Below are positions 1 through 7,190 of a stretch of 55,913 nt of DNA, piece after piece. The DNA comes from Saprospiraceae bacterium UBA2329. Its GTDB lineage: Bacteria; Bacteroidota; Bacteroidia; Chitinophagales; Saprospiraceae. Location of the stretch: the NCBI GenBank assembly GCA_002344975.1, contig DDUV01000042.1, positions 126,284-182,196 on the forward strand. Reading direction: 5' to 3'. The notes under the pieces are model-generated. The model made no database searches. It worked only from the letters and a program-made list of their open reading frames with translations, and was not told the origin of the DNA. Each line of letters begins with the position of its first letter. The stretch's first letter is position 1. A program made the position numbers and the translations under genes.

Positions 1-1
1 C

Positions 2-754
2 TTCCAGTTCAAGTGGAATCAGGCAGGATTGAGCGGCGAGAAACCCACGGGACTGGCGGCGGGCAATTATATCGTCACCGTTACGGACGCCTTAGGCGCA
101 GAAAAAACGGCGAGCATTGCGATTTCCGAACCGGCGGCATTCATCGCTACGATGGGTAAAAAACGCGGTGCTTCTACTGAATCGGCTGCCGATGGTCGGG
201 CCATTGTGACGGTACAAGGCGGCAAGGCGCCTTACTCATATCGCTGGGACAACGGCGAAACGACGGCTCAGGCCGAGCGGCTTTCGGCGGGCAATCGCAG
301 TGTAACCATTTCAGATGCAGGTGGTTGCACGCAAGTGTTAAGTGTAGAAATTCCGGTGCGCATCTTGCCCGAACTGACGGCAGGCTTGCTCCAGACCGGA
401 CAGGCCGTGCGCATGGAGCAATTGCAGTTTGATGCAGACAGCGTGGTGTTGAAGCCTTCTTTTTATCCCCTGTTGGATGAGTTGTACGACTTTTTAGATG
501 AAAATCAGGGCGTTGTGGTGGAAATCGGCGGTCATACCAACAGCCTTCCGCCGGATGCCGTTTGTGATAATCTGTCTTCCGCTCGCGCCAAAGCCGTGGC
601 GGAATACCTCATCGCCAAAGGCATTTCAGACAAACGTGTATTCCACAAAGGCTACGGAAAACGGCAGCCGATTGCCTCCAACACCACGCCCGAAGGCAGG
701 CGGCGCAATCAGCGGGTGGAAGTGAAAATACTGAGATTGAGCGGGGAGGATTGA
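2..754 (+). CDS. SprB-repeat / OmpA-domain surface protein (5' truncated)
   Basis: The frame is open from the second base of the window, so the N-terminus lies outside; 250 residues are visible. The first ~120 residues hold about two SprB-type Ig-like repeats (one contains APYSYRWDNGETT and ends in a GGCTQVLSVEI stretch). The last ~105 residues are an OmpA peptidoglycan-binding domain with LQFDADSVVLKP, GGHTN, LSSARAKAVAEYL and TPEGRRRNQRVEV. In the family this domain anchors outer-membrane proteins to the wall, while SprB repeats are typical of Bacteroidota surface and gliding proteins. The protein is therefore inferred to be a cell-envelope protein exported by Sec. The 3' end and domain calls are firm; the full architecture is unknown. 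Confidence 0.85.
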   Translation, partial: FQFKWNQAGLSGEKPTGLAAGNYIVTVTDALGAEKTASIAISEPAAFIATMGKKRGASTESAADGRAIVTVQGGKAPYSYRWDNGETTAQAERLSAGNRSVTISDAGGCTQVLSVEIPVRILPELTAGLLQTGQAVRMEQLQFDADSVVLKPSFYPLLDELYDFLDENQGVVVEIGGHTNSLPPDAVCDNLSSARAKAVAEYLIAKGISDKRVFHKGYGKRQPIASNTTPEGRRRNQRVEVKILRLSGED

Positions 755-969
755 GTGGGGCTTCTGTCAGAGACGATTTTTGGCGTACTGGTTTTCAGGG
801 CGGTTTTGTATTTTACGGCGGGAAAATGAAACTCCACAGTGTACATCAAGTGGGAGCGGGCATTGGTGGCGGGCTGCCGGGAGCTGATGGCGGTGATGGC
901 GGAGAAGGTAAGAAGGAAGGTGGCCGGGGTGTGGGGGGAGTGATCGTTCATATACCAAAAAGTATAGCT

Positions 970-3156
970 ATGACAGCCCAGGAATATTTTGAACGCGGTA
1001 ATATGCTCTATAAAGAGGGGCGGAATGAGGAGGCGTTGGAGGCTTATGAGCAGGCTATTCAACGCGATGAAAAACTGGCTGCTCCCTGGAATGGTAAAGG
1101 AAATGTGTACGCTATTCTCAGAGACTACGAACAGGCTCTTTATTGTTTCGATCAGGCCATTCAATGTGATGAAAATTTGGCTAATCCTTGGAATGGCAAA
1201 GGGAATGTGTTCTTTGAGTTTAAGGACTACGAACAGGCTATTTTTTGTTACAATCAGTCAATACAACGTGATGAAAATTGGGCTTATCCCTGGTACGGAA
1301 AAGGAAACGTGTACGTGGAACTCGATGACTACGAACAGGCTATTTTTTGTCACGAACAGGCTATTCAAACAGATAAAAATTTCCCTTATTCTTGGACTGG
1401 TAAAGGACATGCGCACGCTGCTCTCAACGATTTCGAGAAGGCGCTTTTTTGTTACGAACAGGCCATTCGAGGGGACGATAAAACGGCTAGCCCATGGAAC
1501 GGCAAAGGAATTGTGTACGATGCTCGCAAGGACTACGAAGCGTCAAAAATAAATTTCATAAGGGCGTTTCTATTGGAAGAAAATCGTCAAATTAGTTATA
1601 ATAATTTATTTCTATTTTCCCGCTATCCCACTGCTCCTTTTTACACCTACCGCTTAATTACGGGCCATCTTTCGGCAGATCAATACAGCGAATGGAAATT
1701 ACTCATAGATACCACATTTCGGCAATGTCGCAACCTGCAAGCCTACACGGCCTGGCTACAACTTTCCGTCAGGCAGCAGCAGGTGAAAGGATGGGAATGG
1801 GAGGTATGGCGCGGCTTGGTTCATTATTTCATGGGTGATCCGGTGGCAAGCTTTGAGTTGTTCAAAGACAAGGCGCTGCCGGAGCAACCCAAAGACCTGC
1901 GCGTCTGGTACTATCTCATACTAAGCTGCTACGGCTTCGCCGAGCCGACAGAGAAATACATGGAGGAGGCGCTGGGGATTGCTGAGAGCTTTGTCAAAAA
2001 ACAGGGCTTTTGGGAATCCATCGGCCTCAGAAAAAAAGTGGTAGAACATAAAAAACCGGATGCTATTCAGTGCTACTACGCCGGCCAGCTATTCCTGCTC
2101 CGGGAAGATAAAACGAAAGCATTGAACTGCTTTGAGCAGGTAAAAGAAGATTTCCTGCCAGCGGCATATATGTGTTTACGGATAAAGGAGCAGGAAGAAA
2201 AAAGCACGAAAGATGTGCTGAAGTACATCTGCCAACAGGAAAAAATGCTCGCAAACGCCGGGCAGGGTTTTGCCTGTGGCATTCCACCGCAAAGATTGGA
2301 CTTAGACAGGAATGATTTCTGGACGCCTTTCAACCGTTTCGCGCATTATGTCGAGATATCCGATGGCATAGACCTGTTTGTCTATGAAGCTGAAAAGCAG
2401 GGCCTTGACATCGGCGCTCCGATGGTCACGTCAGACGAGCAAAAGAACTTCTGGGATGTCTGGCTGCTCGAAAAAGAGGACTACCGGCGCATATTTCAGC
2501 TTGCGCGGGAAGTCCGTCTGCAACGGGAAACGGAAAAAATCTTCCGTGCCCGCACACAGGCACTCAAACGGGAGGCCAAACAGGCGGAGTTCAGTCCGGA
2601 ACAGGCCGAGGATCACATCCGGCAGCAGGAGAGCGAACGCCTGCTGGACGCCTACGAAAAGCTCGTGGGCGAATCGAGCGCAGAACGCAGGGAGCAGCGT
2701 CTCGGCGGCATGATCTCGGAGTGGGCGCTTTCCAAGCCCGACCACTACCATACCCTCACCACGGCGCTCTACCTGCAGGAACTGTTCACGGAACAGCAAA
2801 AAGTCATGCTCGATTTCTACGCCCGCATCCAACACTACGCCCGGCAAAAACCGTCGGATGTCCTCTTTGCCGGCCTCAAAGACGAAGTCAAGGAACTCAT
2901 CGGCAAGGGCATTGACCTACTGGCCTCTACGCTCGATTTTTCCGGCGCGCTGCTCAGCGTAGTCTTTAAACCTCTTGCCAAAGGCGCGCTGGGTGAGCTG
3001 ATCATCCAATGGCTGAAAATCAGGAAGGCTGAGTTTAAAACCTATTCGGAATTTCGGGAAGGGTTCCGCCAATTCGTCGGCGAGGAAAAAGAACGCCTCG
3101 GCGAACGCTTCGAAGAGCGGTATCCGATGTATGGGTTTGAGGAGTGGTTGAGGTGA
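970..3156 (+). CDS. TPR-repeat protein with uncharacterised C-terminal region
   Basis: 728 residues from the ATG at 970. The frame stays open upstream to 751, with another ATG at 826, but those codons give a glycine-rich non-family stretch, so 970, where the first TPR begins, is preferred. Residues ~3-205 hold six 34-residue TPRs with a near-identical core (DYEQAIFCYEQAI / PWNGKGNVY). The repeats are also similar at DNA level with a 102-bp period. The middle is helical. Residues ~540-600 are highly charged and probably coiled coil (ETEKIFRARTQALKREAKQA). The C-terminus contains a short hydrophobic segment (LDFSGALLSVVFKPLAKGAL) and is not recognised. No signal peptide is seen, so a cytoplasmic scaffold role is inferred. 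A strong hairpin at 3211 follows the gene. Confidence 0.85.
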   Translation: MTAQEYFERGNMLYKEGRNEEALEAYEQAIQRDEKLAAPWNGKGNVYAILRDYEQALYCFDQAIQCDENLANPWNGKGNVFFEFKDYEQAIFCYNQSIQRDENWAYPWYGKGNVYVELDDYEQAIFCHEQAIQTDKNFPYSWTGKGHAHAALNDFEKALFCYEQAIRGDDKTASPWNGKGIVYDARKDYEASKINFIRAFLLEENRQISYNNLFLFSRYPTAPFYTYRLITGHLSADQYSEWKLLIDTTFRQCRNLQAYTAWLQLSVRQQQVKGWEWEVWRGLVHYFMGDPVASFELFKDKALPEQPKDLRVWYYLILSCYGFAEPTEKYMEEALGIAESFVKKQGFWESIGLRKKVVEHKKPDAIQCYYAGQLFLLREDKTKALNCFEQVKEDFLPAAYMCLRIKEQEEKSTKDVLKYICQQEKMLANAGQGFACGIPPQRLDLDRNDFWTPFNRFAHYVEISDGIDLFVYEAEKQGLDIGAPMVTSDEQKNFWDVWLLEKEDYRRIFQLAREVRLQRETEKIFRARTQALKREAKQAEFSPEQAEDHIRQQESERLLDAYEKLVGESSAERREQRLGGMISEWALSKPDHYHTLTTALYLQELFTEQQKVMLDFYARIQHYARQKPSDVLFAGLKDEVKELIGKGIDLLASTLDFSGALLSVVFKPLAKGALGELIIQWLKIRKAEFKTYSEFREGFRQFVGEEKERLGERFEERYPMYGFEEWLR

Positions 3157-3201
3157 GATTAGATTGGTGAACGCCGGAATGTTGGGGCGGCAGCCAAAAG
3201 G

Positions 3202-3441
3202 TTAAGGATTAGAGAACAGGCGCGTAAGCGCCTGTTCTCTTTTTGCTTCCAAATAACTTGCAAGGTTTATTTCACTGTTTGCCCGCTTGATCTTTATCAG
3301 ACCAAGAAAAGCCACAATTTCGGAAGCATCTACAATAGTCTTCAACCTCTCTCTGAGTTGTTCGTCGTCATTGAAGTGTGCTTCCACAAATTCAATGGCT
3401 TGGTCAAAAGATGAAGTTTCGGACAAATATTTGGTATTCAT
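3202..3441 (-). CDS. small hypothetical protein downstream of the ECF sigma factor
   Basis: 79 residues from the ATG at 3441 (MNTKYLSETSS); upstream in-frame codons to 3483 are less likely coding. The protein is acidic to neutral and helical (FDQAIEFVEAHFNDDEQLRERL), with no membrane segment. It begins 48 nt after the sigma factor stop on the same strand, so the two are probably co-transcribed. An anti-sigma or other regulatory role would be a guess from position only; no family is recognised. Its last ten codons coincide with the perfect inverted repeat at 3211-3240, which also looks like the terminator of the convergent TPR gene. Confidence 0.6.
   Translation of the reverse strand: MNTKYLSETSSFDQAIEFVEAHFNDDEQLRERLKTIVDASEIVAFLGLIKIKRANSEINLASYLEAKREQALTRLFSNP
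3211..3245 (+). terminator. rho-independent terminator of the TPR gene
   Basis: A perfect 13-bp inverted repeat (AGAGAACAGGCGC, loop gtaa, GCGCCTGTTCTCT) is followed directly by TTTTTG on the plus strand, 55 nt after the TPR gene stop. It lies inside the 3' end of the convergent 79-residue gene. Confidence 0.8.
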
Positions 3442-3489
3442 TTTAGATTGGATGTAAATTGATGGAGTCTGGGGGGGAAACACCCCCAG

Positions 3490-4056
3490 TCACTCACTTG
3501 AAAAGGTTTTCTTTGGTAATTTTTTTCGTGCTCGGTTTTTTGCTCTATCCAATCGGCTTGAGGAATCCGTTGGCGAAATTTTCAACTTGTCAGCGATTTC
3601 CTGATGGCTATGGCCTTCTATCCACAGTAAAACAACATTGCGCTGTTCAGGTGTAAGTAGACTGAGGAGGTCATTAAAGCCTTCTTGTTCAATTAACTCC
3701 TGCTCAAAGCTCTTTGTCTGTACCTGACTGAGTAACTCTTTTTCAAGAGAATCTGGGTCATAAACCAGCTTATTATTTTTGCGATTCACATCTTTACAGT
3801 GATTTTTGAATGCTACAGCTATGTATGCCGAAAGTTCTTTTGCAGTCTTTCCTTGAAAATGACCAACTGGCCAATCAAGTAGTTTGAGATAAAAATCATG
3901 TACTACGTCTTCAGAGTATTGGTCATTCGTGAGGATAAAGCGCGCCTTCGCAAGGAGTTGTTTGTATAACTTTTCGAACCAGTAGTCTTTAATCTCCCTA
4001 TCTTCTGTTGAGTTGATGGATTGGATGCCCACAGGGGACGATTGCGTTTTCGTCAT
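3490..4056 (-). CDS. RNA polymerase sigma factor, ECF subfamily
   Basis: 188 residues, the usual ECF length. Region 2 spans about residues 32-95 (QYSEDVVHDFYLKLLDW, AYIAVAFKNHCKDVNRK). Region 4 spans about 128-185 (LLTPEQRNVVLLWIEGHSH, EIADKLKISPTDSSSRL, then a basic RAKNRARKK helix). Such sigma factors redirect RNA polymerase to a small regulon. No anti-sigma factor with FecR or zinc-finger signature is adjacent; a 79-residue protein follows 48 nt downstream. The gene lies 188 nt after the 58-residue membrane protein and in the same direction as the CBASS operon, so shared transcription is possible but not shown. Confidence 0.85.
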   Translation of the reverse strand: MTKTQSSPVGIQSINSTEDREIKDYWFEKLYKQLLAKARFILTNDQYSEDVVHDFYLKLLDWPVGHFQGKTAKELSAYIAVAFKNHCKDVNRKNNKLVYDPDSLEKELLSQVQTKSFEQELIEQEGFNDLLSLLTPEQRNVVLLWIEGHSHQEIADKLKISPTDSSSRLDRAKNRARKKLPKKTFSSE

Positions 4057-4218
4057 TGATTTTTTTTGTTTTTTTCATTATTAAATTTTTACGGTGAATT
4101 TTTTTGCTTTAGAGTATCCCCAAAATCCACCCATGGAAAAGGTATTACTATATTATAAACTTATTGTACAAGCTGTTTCTTTGAACAGTCACATCATTAA
4201 TACGATTTTCGACAGGCA

Positions 4219-4468
4219 AAAATCACGCGTCCATGCGTTTTTTTCTAAAAAATTTTTGCGCCCGACAAAACCAGCATCACCCCTGCGATGATGACCAATA
4301 CCAACACCAGAACCAGACCATGATAGCCTGCCCATAAAATTTCCTTCTCCTCGGTGACTCCATTGACAGTCTTCTTGAAAGAGATGCGGATAAGCCTCCC
4401 GGCGCCATTGTTTGTACTCATAGTTTTTTTACATCTAATACGCTAGCAAGGGCCAGAAAATCACGCGT
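4219..4468. repeat. 12-bp direct repeats flanking the 58-residue gene
   Basis: The 12-mer AAAATCACGCGT occurs at 4219-4230 and again at 4457-4468 in the same orientation, one copy on each side of the small membrane-protein gene. It may be a remnant of a duplicated target site, a protein-binding site, or chance. Confidence 0.4.
4245..4421 (-). CDS. 58-residue single-pass membrane protein downstream of CBASS E2
   Basis: ATG at 4421, TAG at 4245. Residues 1-34 are polar and basic (MSTNNGAGRLIRISFKK...TEEKEILW). Residues ~35-54 form one strongly hydrophobic segment (GLVLVLVLVIIAGVMLVLSG), followed by a short AKIF tail. The start is preceded by an A-rich leader (in the sense strand) without Shine-Dalgarno, normal for Bacteroidota. 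It starts 113 nt after the stop of the E2 gene on the same strand, so it may be the fourth gene of the defence operon. I do not recognise the family. A membrane-active toxin, an effector partner or an unrelated small protein are all possible. Continuous frame, start codon and the well-formed membrane helix support a real gene. Confidence 0.6.
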   Translation of the reverse strand: MSTNNGAGRLIRISFKKTVNGVTEEKEILWAGYHGLVLVLVLVIIAGVMLVLSGAKIF

Positions 4469-4534
4469 GGAGTCAAAAAAATCAAAGGAAAAGATGTATT
4501 AGGCTTGTTGACTGGAAATGACTCGTCGTCATTC

Positions 4535-5224
4535 CTATCTTCGACGATAGGTAGATAGAGTCCGTTGGTGTTCTGGTACAGATGGAGGATGAGCACGGGT
4601 TAATCTTTTTAAGATTTCATTGATCTGACGTAAATCAGACGCAATTACCCTTCGATCAACCAACCTGAACTCTTTGTACAGATCGTAATGATCTCCGCAC
4701 TTCTTTATTTTCAGCCTGCTGCCGCAGTAGCAAAGGTCGTTGGGTCGCCGTTTACCGCCTCGAACTCGATCTACTAATACATGTATGATGACTTGTATAT
4801 CTTTGACGCCCAAAATATCCTGGTATGCTTGGATGACGCCCTCCAAGCCGTGAGCGTATTCTCCCTGGCAGTAGCGCTTGTTGATCTCGAAGTAGGAGTT
4901 GTTCTGAAGGAATGGGATCAATATCTTCCTGAAAAAATCAGGCAAGGTTTTGACCGAATTCTTGAGTAAGATGCTTTCCTTAGCGCTTGTTGTGAAGCAA
5001 AAATGACCGGTATCCTCATAAATATGGCGGTCTGCCTTGCGAGGGATGCGCTCGCTGGTCTCGCAGACTAACGGAAATTGCTCTGGGAATACCGAAATGT
5101 CTATCTCTACTTCGTAATTGTCATTATTGCCCGCCTCAATCTGGCCACGAAACTGTTTGTTGGTCGCGTCATACTCCAAACCTGGATATGCTTTCAGTAC
5201 TTCGCTAATGTTTTGCTCATCCAT
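4535..5224 (-). CDS. CBASS E2-like (ubiquitin-conjugating fold) protein with SEC-C-like zinc motif
   Basis: 229 residues. Residues ~1-110 match the bacterial E2 pattern: beta strands (YEVEIDISVFPEQFPLV), then RHIYEDTGHFCF with Cys76 at the catalytic-cysteine position, then an amphipathic helix (TLPDFFRKILIPFLQNN). Around residues 160-180 is CYCGSRLKIKKCGDHY, which fits a SEC-C zinc motif (Cys165, Cys167, Cys176; His179 may be the fourth ligand in place of the usual adjacent Cys/His). The ATG overlaps the end of the CD-NTase gene by 8 nt, so the genes are translationally coupled. In type II-short CBASS a lone E2-like protein modifies or regulates its CD-NTase; that role is inferred here. No E1 or JAB gene is present. 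Confidence 0.85.
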   Translation of the reverse strand: MDEQNISEVLKAYPGLEYDATNKQFRGQIEAGNNDNYEVEIDISVFPEQFPLVCETSERIPRKADRHIYEDTGHFCFTTSAKESILLKNSVKTLPDFFRKILIPFLQNNSYFEINKRYCQGEYAHGLEGVIQAYQDILGVKDIQVIIHVLVDRVRGGKRRPNDLCYCGSRLKIKKCGDHYDLYKEFRLVDRRVIASDLRQINEILKRLTRAHPPSVPEHQRTLSTYRRR

Positions 5225-6233
5225 GATAAGGTTTGTGTGTGATGCCGGAGCCTCCTATCGCTCCGCCAAGTTCTCGGCTTTTAGTGCGCTCATCTTTGTC
5301 CTCGCCCTTGGGGAATCGGTCTCCGAATTCATTGATCAGGTATTCGCTGGCAGTTTTGAAATTTGTTTCCTCGTTTGCCATTTTGCATGATTTAACCAAA
5401 CTTGACAGACGGTCGAGGAAGTTCTTTTTTCGCGTCTGGGAGTAGTCTGCAAAAATATCTTCGCCGGCAGGAGTCGTAGGGCGTATGCACTGAAAACCGC
5501 CGGGCAGGCTCAGCTTCCTGTGCATGGCCTCTACACAAAGCCGGAAGGCTTCATCATCATTATCCTTCGGCGTAAAGTGATTAACGGCGAGAATAGTAAG
5601 CTGAAAACCGCTTGGGAGTTTTAGATCGGAGCGAGTATGCTCCTGATAGTTTTTCCATACCTTGAGGTAACGTACTATCCTACAAAGTTGATCTTGTGCA
5701 GACTTTTGTGATTTGAATTGACTTTTAAACCAATCGGCAAAGGCTCTTGGATCGCTTTCAATCCATTCCTTGCTTCGGTGAGCCAATTCTGGTATTTCGC
5801 CATCCATATAATATATAGGCAGATCAATATGGTGCCCATCTGCGAATACCACCCGGATGCAGGTCGTTTTTCGGACAGTGTCCTGCTTTGTGTGATCCTG
5901 AACTGCATCATAGACCCAATTGTGCAAGGTCTGAACTCCTCTCCGGTTGTTTTCATTTTCCTTCTCGATGAAGTAAATTCCATCGTCCAAATCGTATTTC
6001 AGAAGTTTATTCCCTTCTTCATCGTATTCCGGGATGGGGTTTACTGTGGTGTTCATCTCAAAAGACCCCTGACTCCAGAACTTGGGGGGCAGTTCGTCCG
6101 GCTTATTTTCTTTAAACCAGGCTCTGATCGTCTTTCGGAGAGCCTTCCGGCTACCCTTCAAGCTTTCTTTCCGGGCATCGGTTAGTTTGATTACGTTGTT
6201 GAACGCAATAAATTCTTTGTGTAAAACTGCCAT
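5217..6233 (-). CDS. CBASS CD-NTase (cGAS/DncV-like nucleotidyltransferase)
   Basis: 338 residues. The nucleotidyltransferase core shows GSFEMNTTV (Gly56-Ser57), then DLDDGIYF with Asp81 and Asp83, and a third acidic residue in HHIDLPIYY (Asp137), so all catalytic residues are present. The C-terminal half has the family's helical lobe with LPGGFQCIRPTTPAGEDIF. The protein makes a cyclic oligonucleotide second messenger on phage infection; the exact product cannot be read from sequence. The chain ends in THKPYHG, a terminal glycine, as expected for a CD-NTase that is linked through its C-terminus by an E2-type enzyme. It starts 1 nt after the effector gene stop and overlaps the E2 gene by 8 nt. 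Confidence 0.92.
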   Translation of the reverse strand: MAVLHKEFIAFNNVIKLTDARKESLKGSRKALRKTIRAWFKENKPDELPPKFWSQGSFEMNTTVNPIPEYDEEGNKLLKYDLDDGIYFIEKENENNRRGVQTLHNWVYDAVQDHTKQDTVRKTTCIRVVFADGHHIDLPIYYMDGEIPELAHRSKEWIESDPRAFADWFKSQFKSQKSAQDQLCRIVRYLKVWKNYQEHTRSDLKLPSGFQLTILAVNHFTPKDNDDEAFRLCVEAMHRKLSLPGGFQCIRPTTPAGEDIFADYSQTRKKNFLDRLSSLVKSCKMANEETNFKTASEYLINEFGDRFPKGEDKDERTKSRELGGAIGGSGITHKPYHG

Positions 6234-6234
6234 A

Positions 6235-6843
6235 CTAAAAATCGTTTTTGAGGTTATTGGATAGGAATTTCACTTCGATACTACCTTTGGTTTGCGGAGT
6301 TCGGTTTGTGTAGTAGTAGCCTTTCAAAAATTTACCTTCGCCATTTTGGATAAATCGGAGAACGTTTGTTCCATAGTGAGGATGGGGTGTTGCTGGAATA
6401 CCCTCATTCTGGTAAGTAAAAACGAGAGACCATGTGTCGTCATCGTTCTTTACAATGTTTTCCTCCAAGCTTTTCGATTCGCTTTGTTCCTGCTTCCATT
6501 CATGCTGAAAAAAACACCGGGCTTTCAATTTTGAGCCAGTTTGGAAAACCTCCACGACACACTGTTTGCAATCATCTGCGCCAGTGATGGGGTCTGAATA
6601 CCGAATCATGCCTTCATATCTCCCAGACATATCAGGAATCCAGTAAAGCCATTTGAAAGGAGGATACTTCCAGAAATAGCGATCTATGATTCCAAAGATT
6701 ACCACAATCAATGCAGTAACCGAAAGGTGAATGCCGATGTGAGTGCCTAAGTAACGATTCAGAAGATACAAGCCAACAGATAGAAAGGATATCAAGGCGA
6801 TTACACCTCTGGGATTTAAATATCGAAAAAAACCATTCTGCAT
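6235..6843 (-). CDS. cap15: Cap15-like CBASS effector (S-2TM-beta: two TM helices plus beta-barrel)
   Basis: 202 residues, first gene of the operon. Two membrane helices lie at about 13-28 (GVIALISFLSVGLYLL) and 36-53 (IGIHLSVTALIVVIFGII). After a short linker (YPPFKWLYWIPD) the rest, from ~70, is beta-rich (SGRYEGMIRYSD, WSLVFTYQNEG, KFLKGYYYTNR). This two-TM plus small beta-barrel layout is that of Cap15/S-2TM-beta effectors, in which the barrel binds a cyclic dinucleotide and the membrane part oligomerises and damages the inner membrane. Assignment rests on architecture and on the adjacent CD-NTase. A purine-rich AGGAG sits 3 nt before the ATG, unusual for this phylum. Confidence 0.85.
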   Translation of the reverse strand: MQNGFFRYLNPRGVIALISFLSVGLYLLNRYLGTHIGIHLSVTALIVVIFGIIDRYFWKYPPFKWLYWIPDMSGRYEGMIRYSDPITGADDCKQCVVEVFQTGSKLKARCFFQHEWKQEQSESKSLEENIVKNDDDTWSLVFTYQNEGIPATPHPHYGTNVLRFIQNGEGKFLKGYYYTNRTPQTKGSIEVKFLSNNLKNDF

Positions 6844-7190
6844 ATTCTCCTAATTTTGAATAATCCTTGTAAGTCTTCAAAAAATTAGCCAAACAAAAAA
6901 TTTTATCAAAAAAGTGTCAAATTGTCATAAATGTAAATTATTTGTTAAGAAAATGAGCGGCAAGCCTCATTAAGAAGCGAAAATATCTGTCAGGAATAGT
7001 CTGCCAAAATGGCTTATGTTGTTTTTTATAGATTTTATTTTTCAAAAAATTGCTATTTCATTATTGAAATCTGGTTTTAATCAAAATTATCACAACCCTA
7101 TACACTTTAACTCATAGTGAATACTTCTTCATTCCAAGATGTCCACTTCCACTTGCACCAACGCCCATTTCCCCGTACCTTCGCCCCATC
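6844..7190. other. AT-rich divergent intergenic region between CBASS and the DUF488 gene
   Basis: 347 bp, markedly AT-rich compared with its flanks. It must hold the CBASS promoter (minus strand), for which I see no clean TAnnTTTG box. At the right end is the candidate promoter of the DUF488 gene. No open frame of interest, tRNA or repeat was found. Confidence 0.6.
7153..7183 (+). promoter_or_regulatory. candidate promoter of the DUF488 gene
   Basis: TTG at 7153-7155, 20 nt spacer, then TACCTTCG at 7176-7183 (one mismatch to TAnnTTTG). The leader to the ATG at 7191 would be only a few nucleotides. Confidence 0.45.

Noticed and set aside
751..969. N-terminal extension of the TPR protein from 751 or from the ATG at 826
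   Set aside because: The stretch is glycine-rich and repetitive without family resemblance, while the ATG at 970 begins exactly at the first TPR.
4094..4291. 65-codon plus-strand frame upstream of the sigma factor
   Set aside because: Overlaps the end of the 58-residue membrane gene and reads as low-complexity AT-rich translation.
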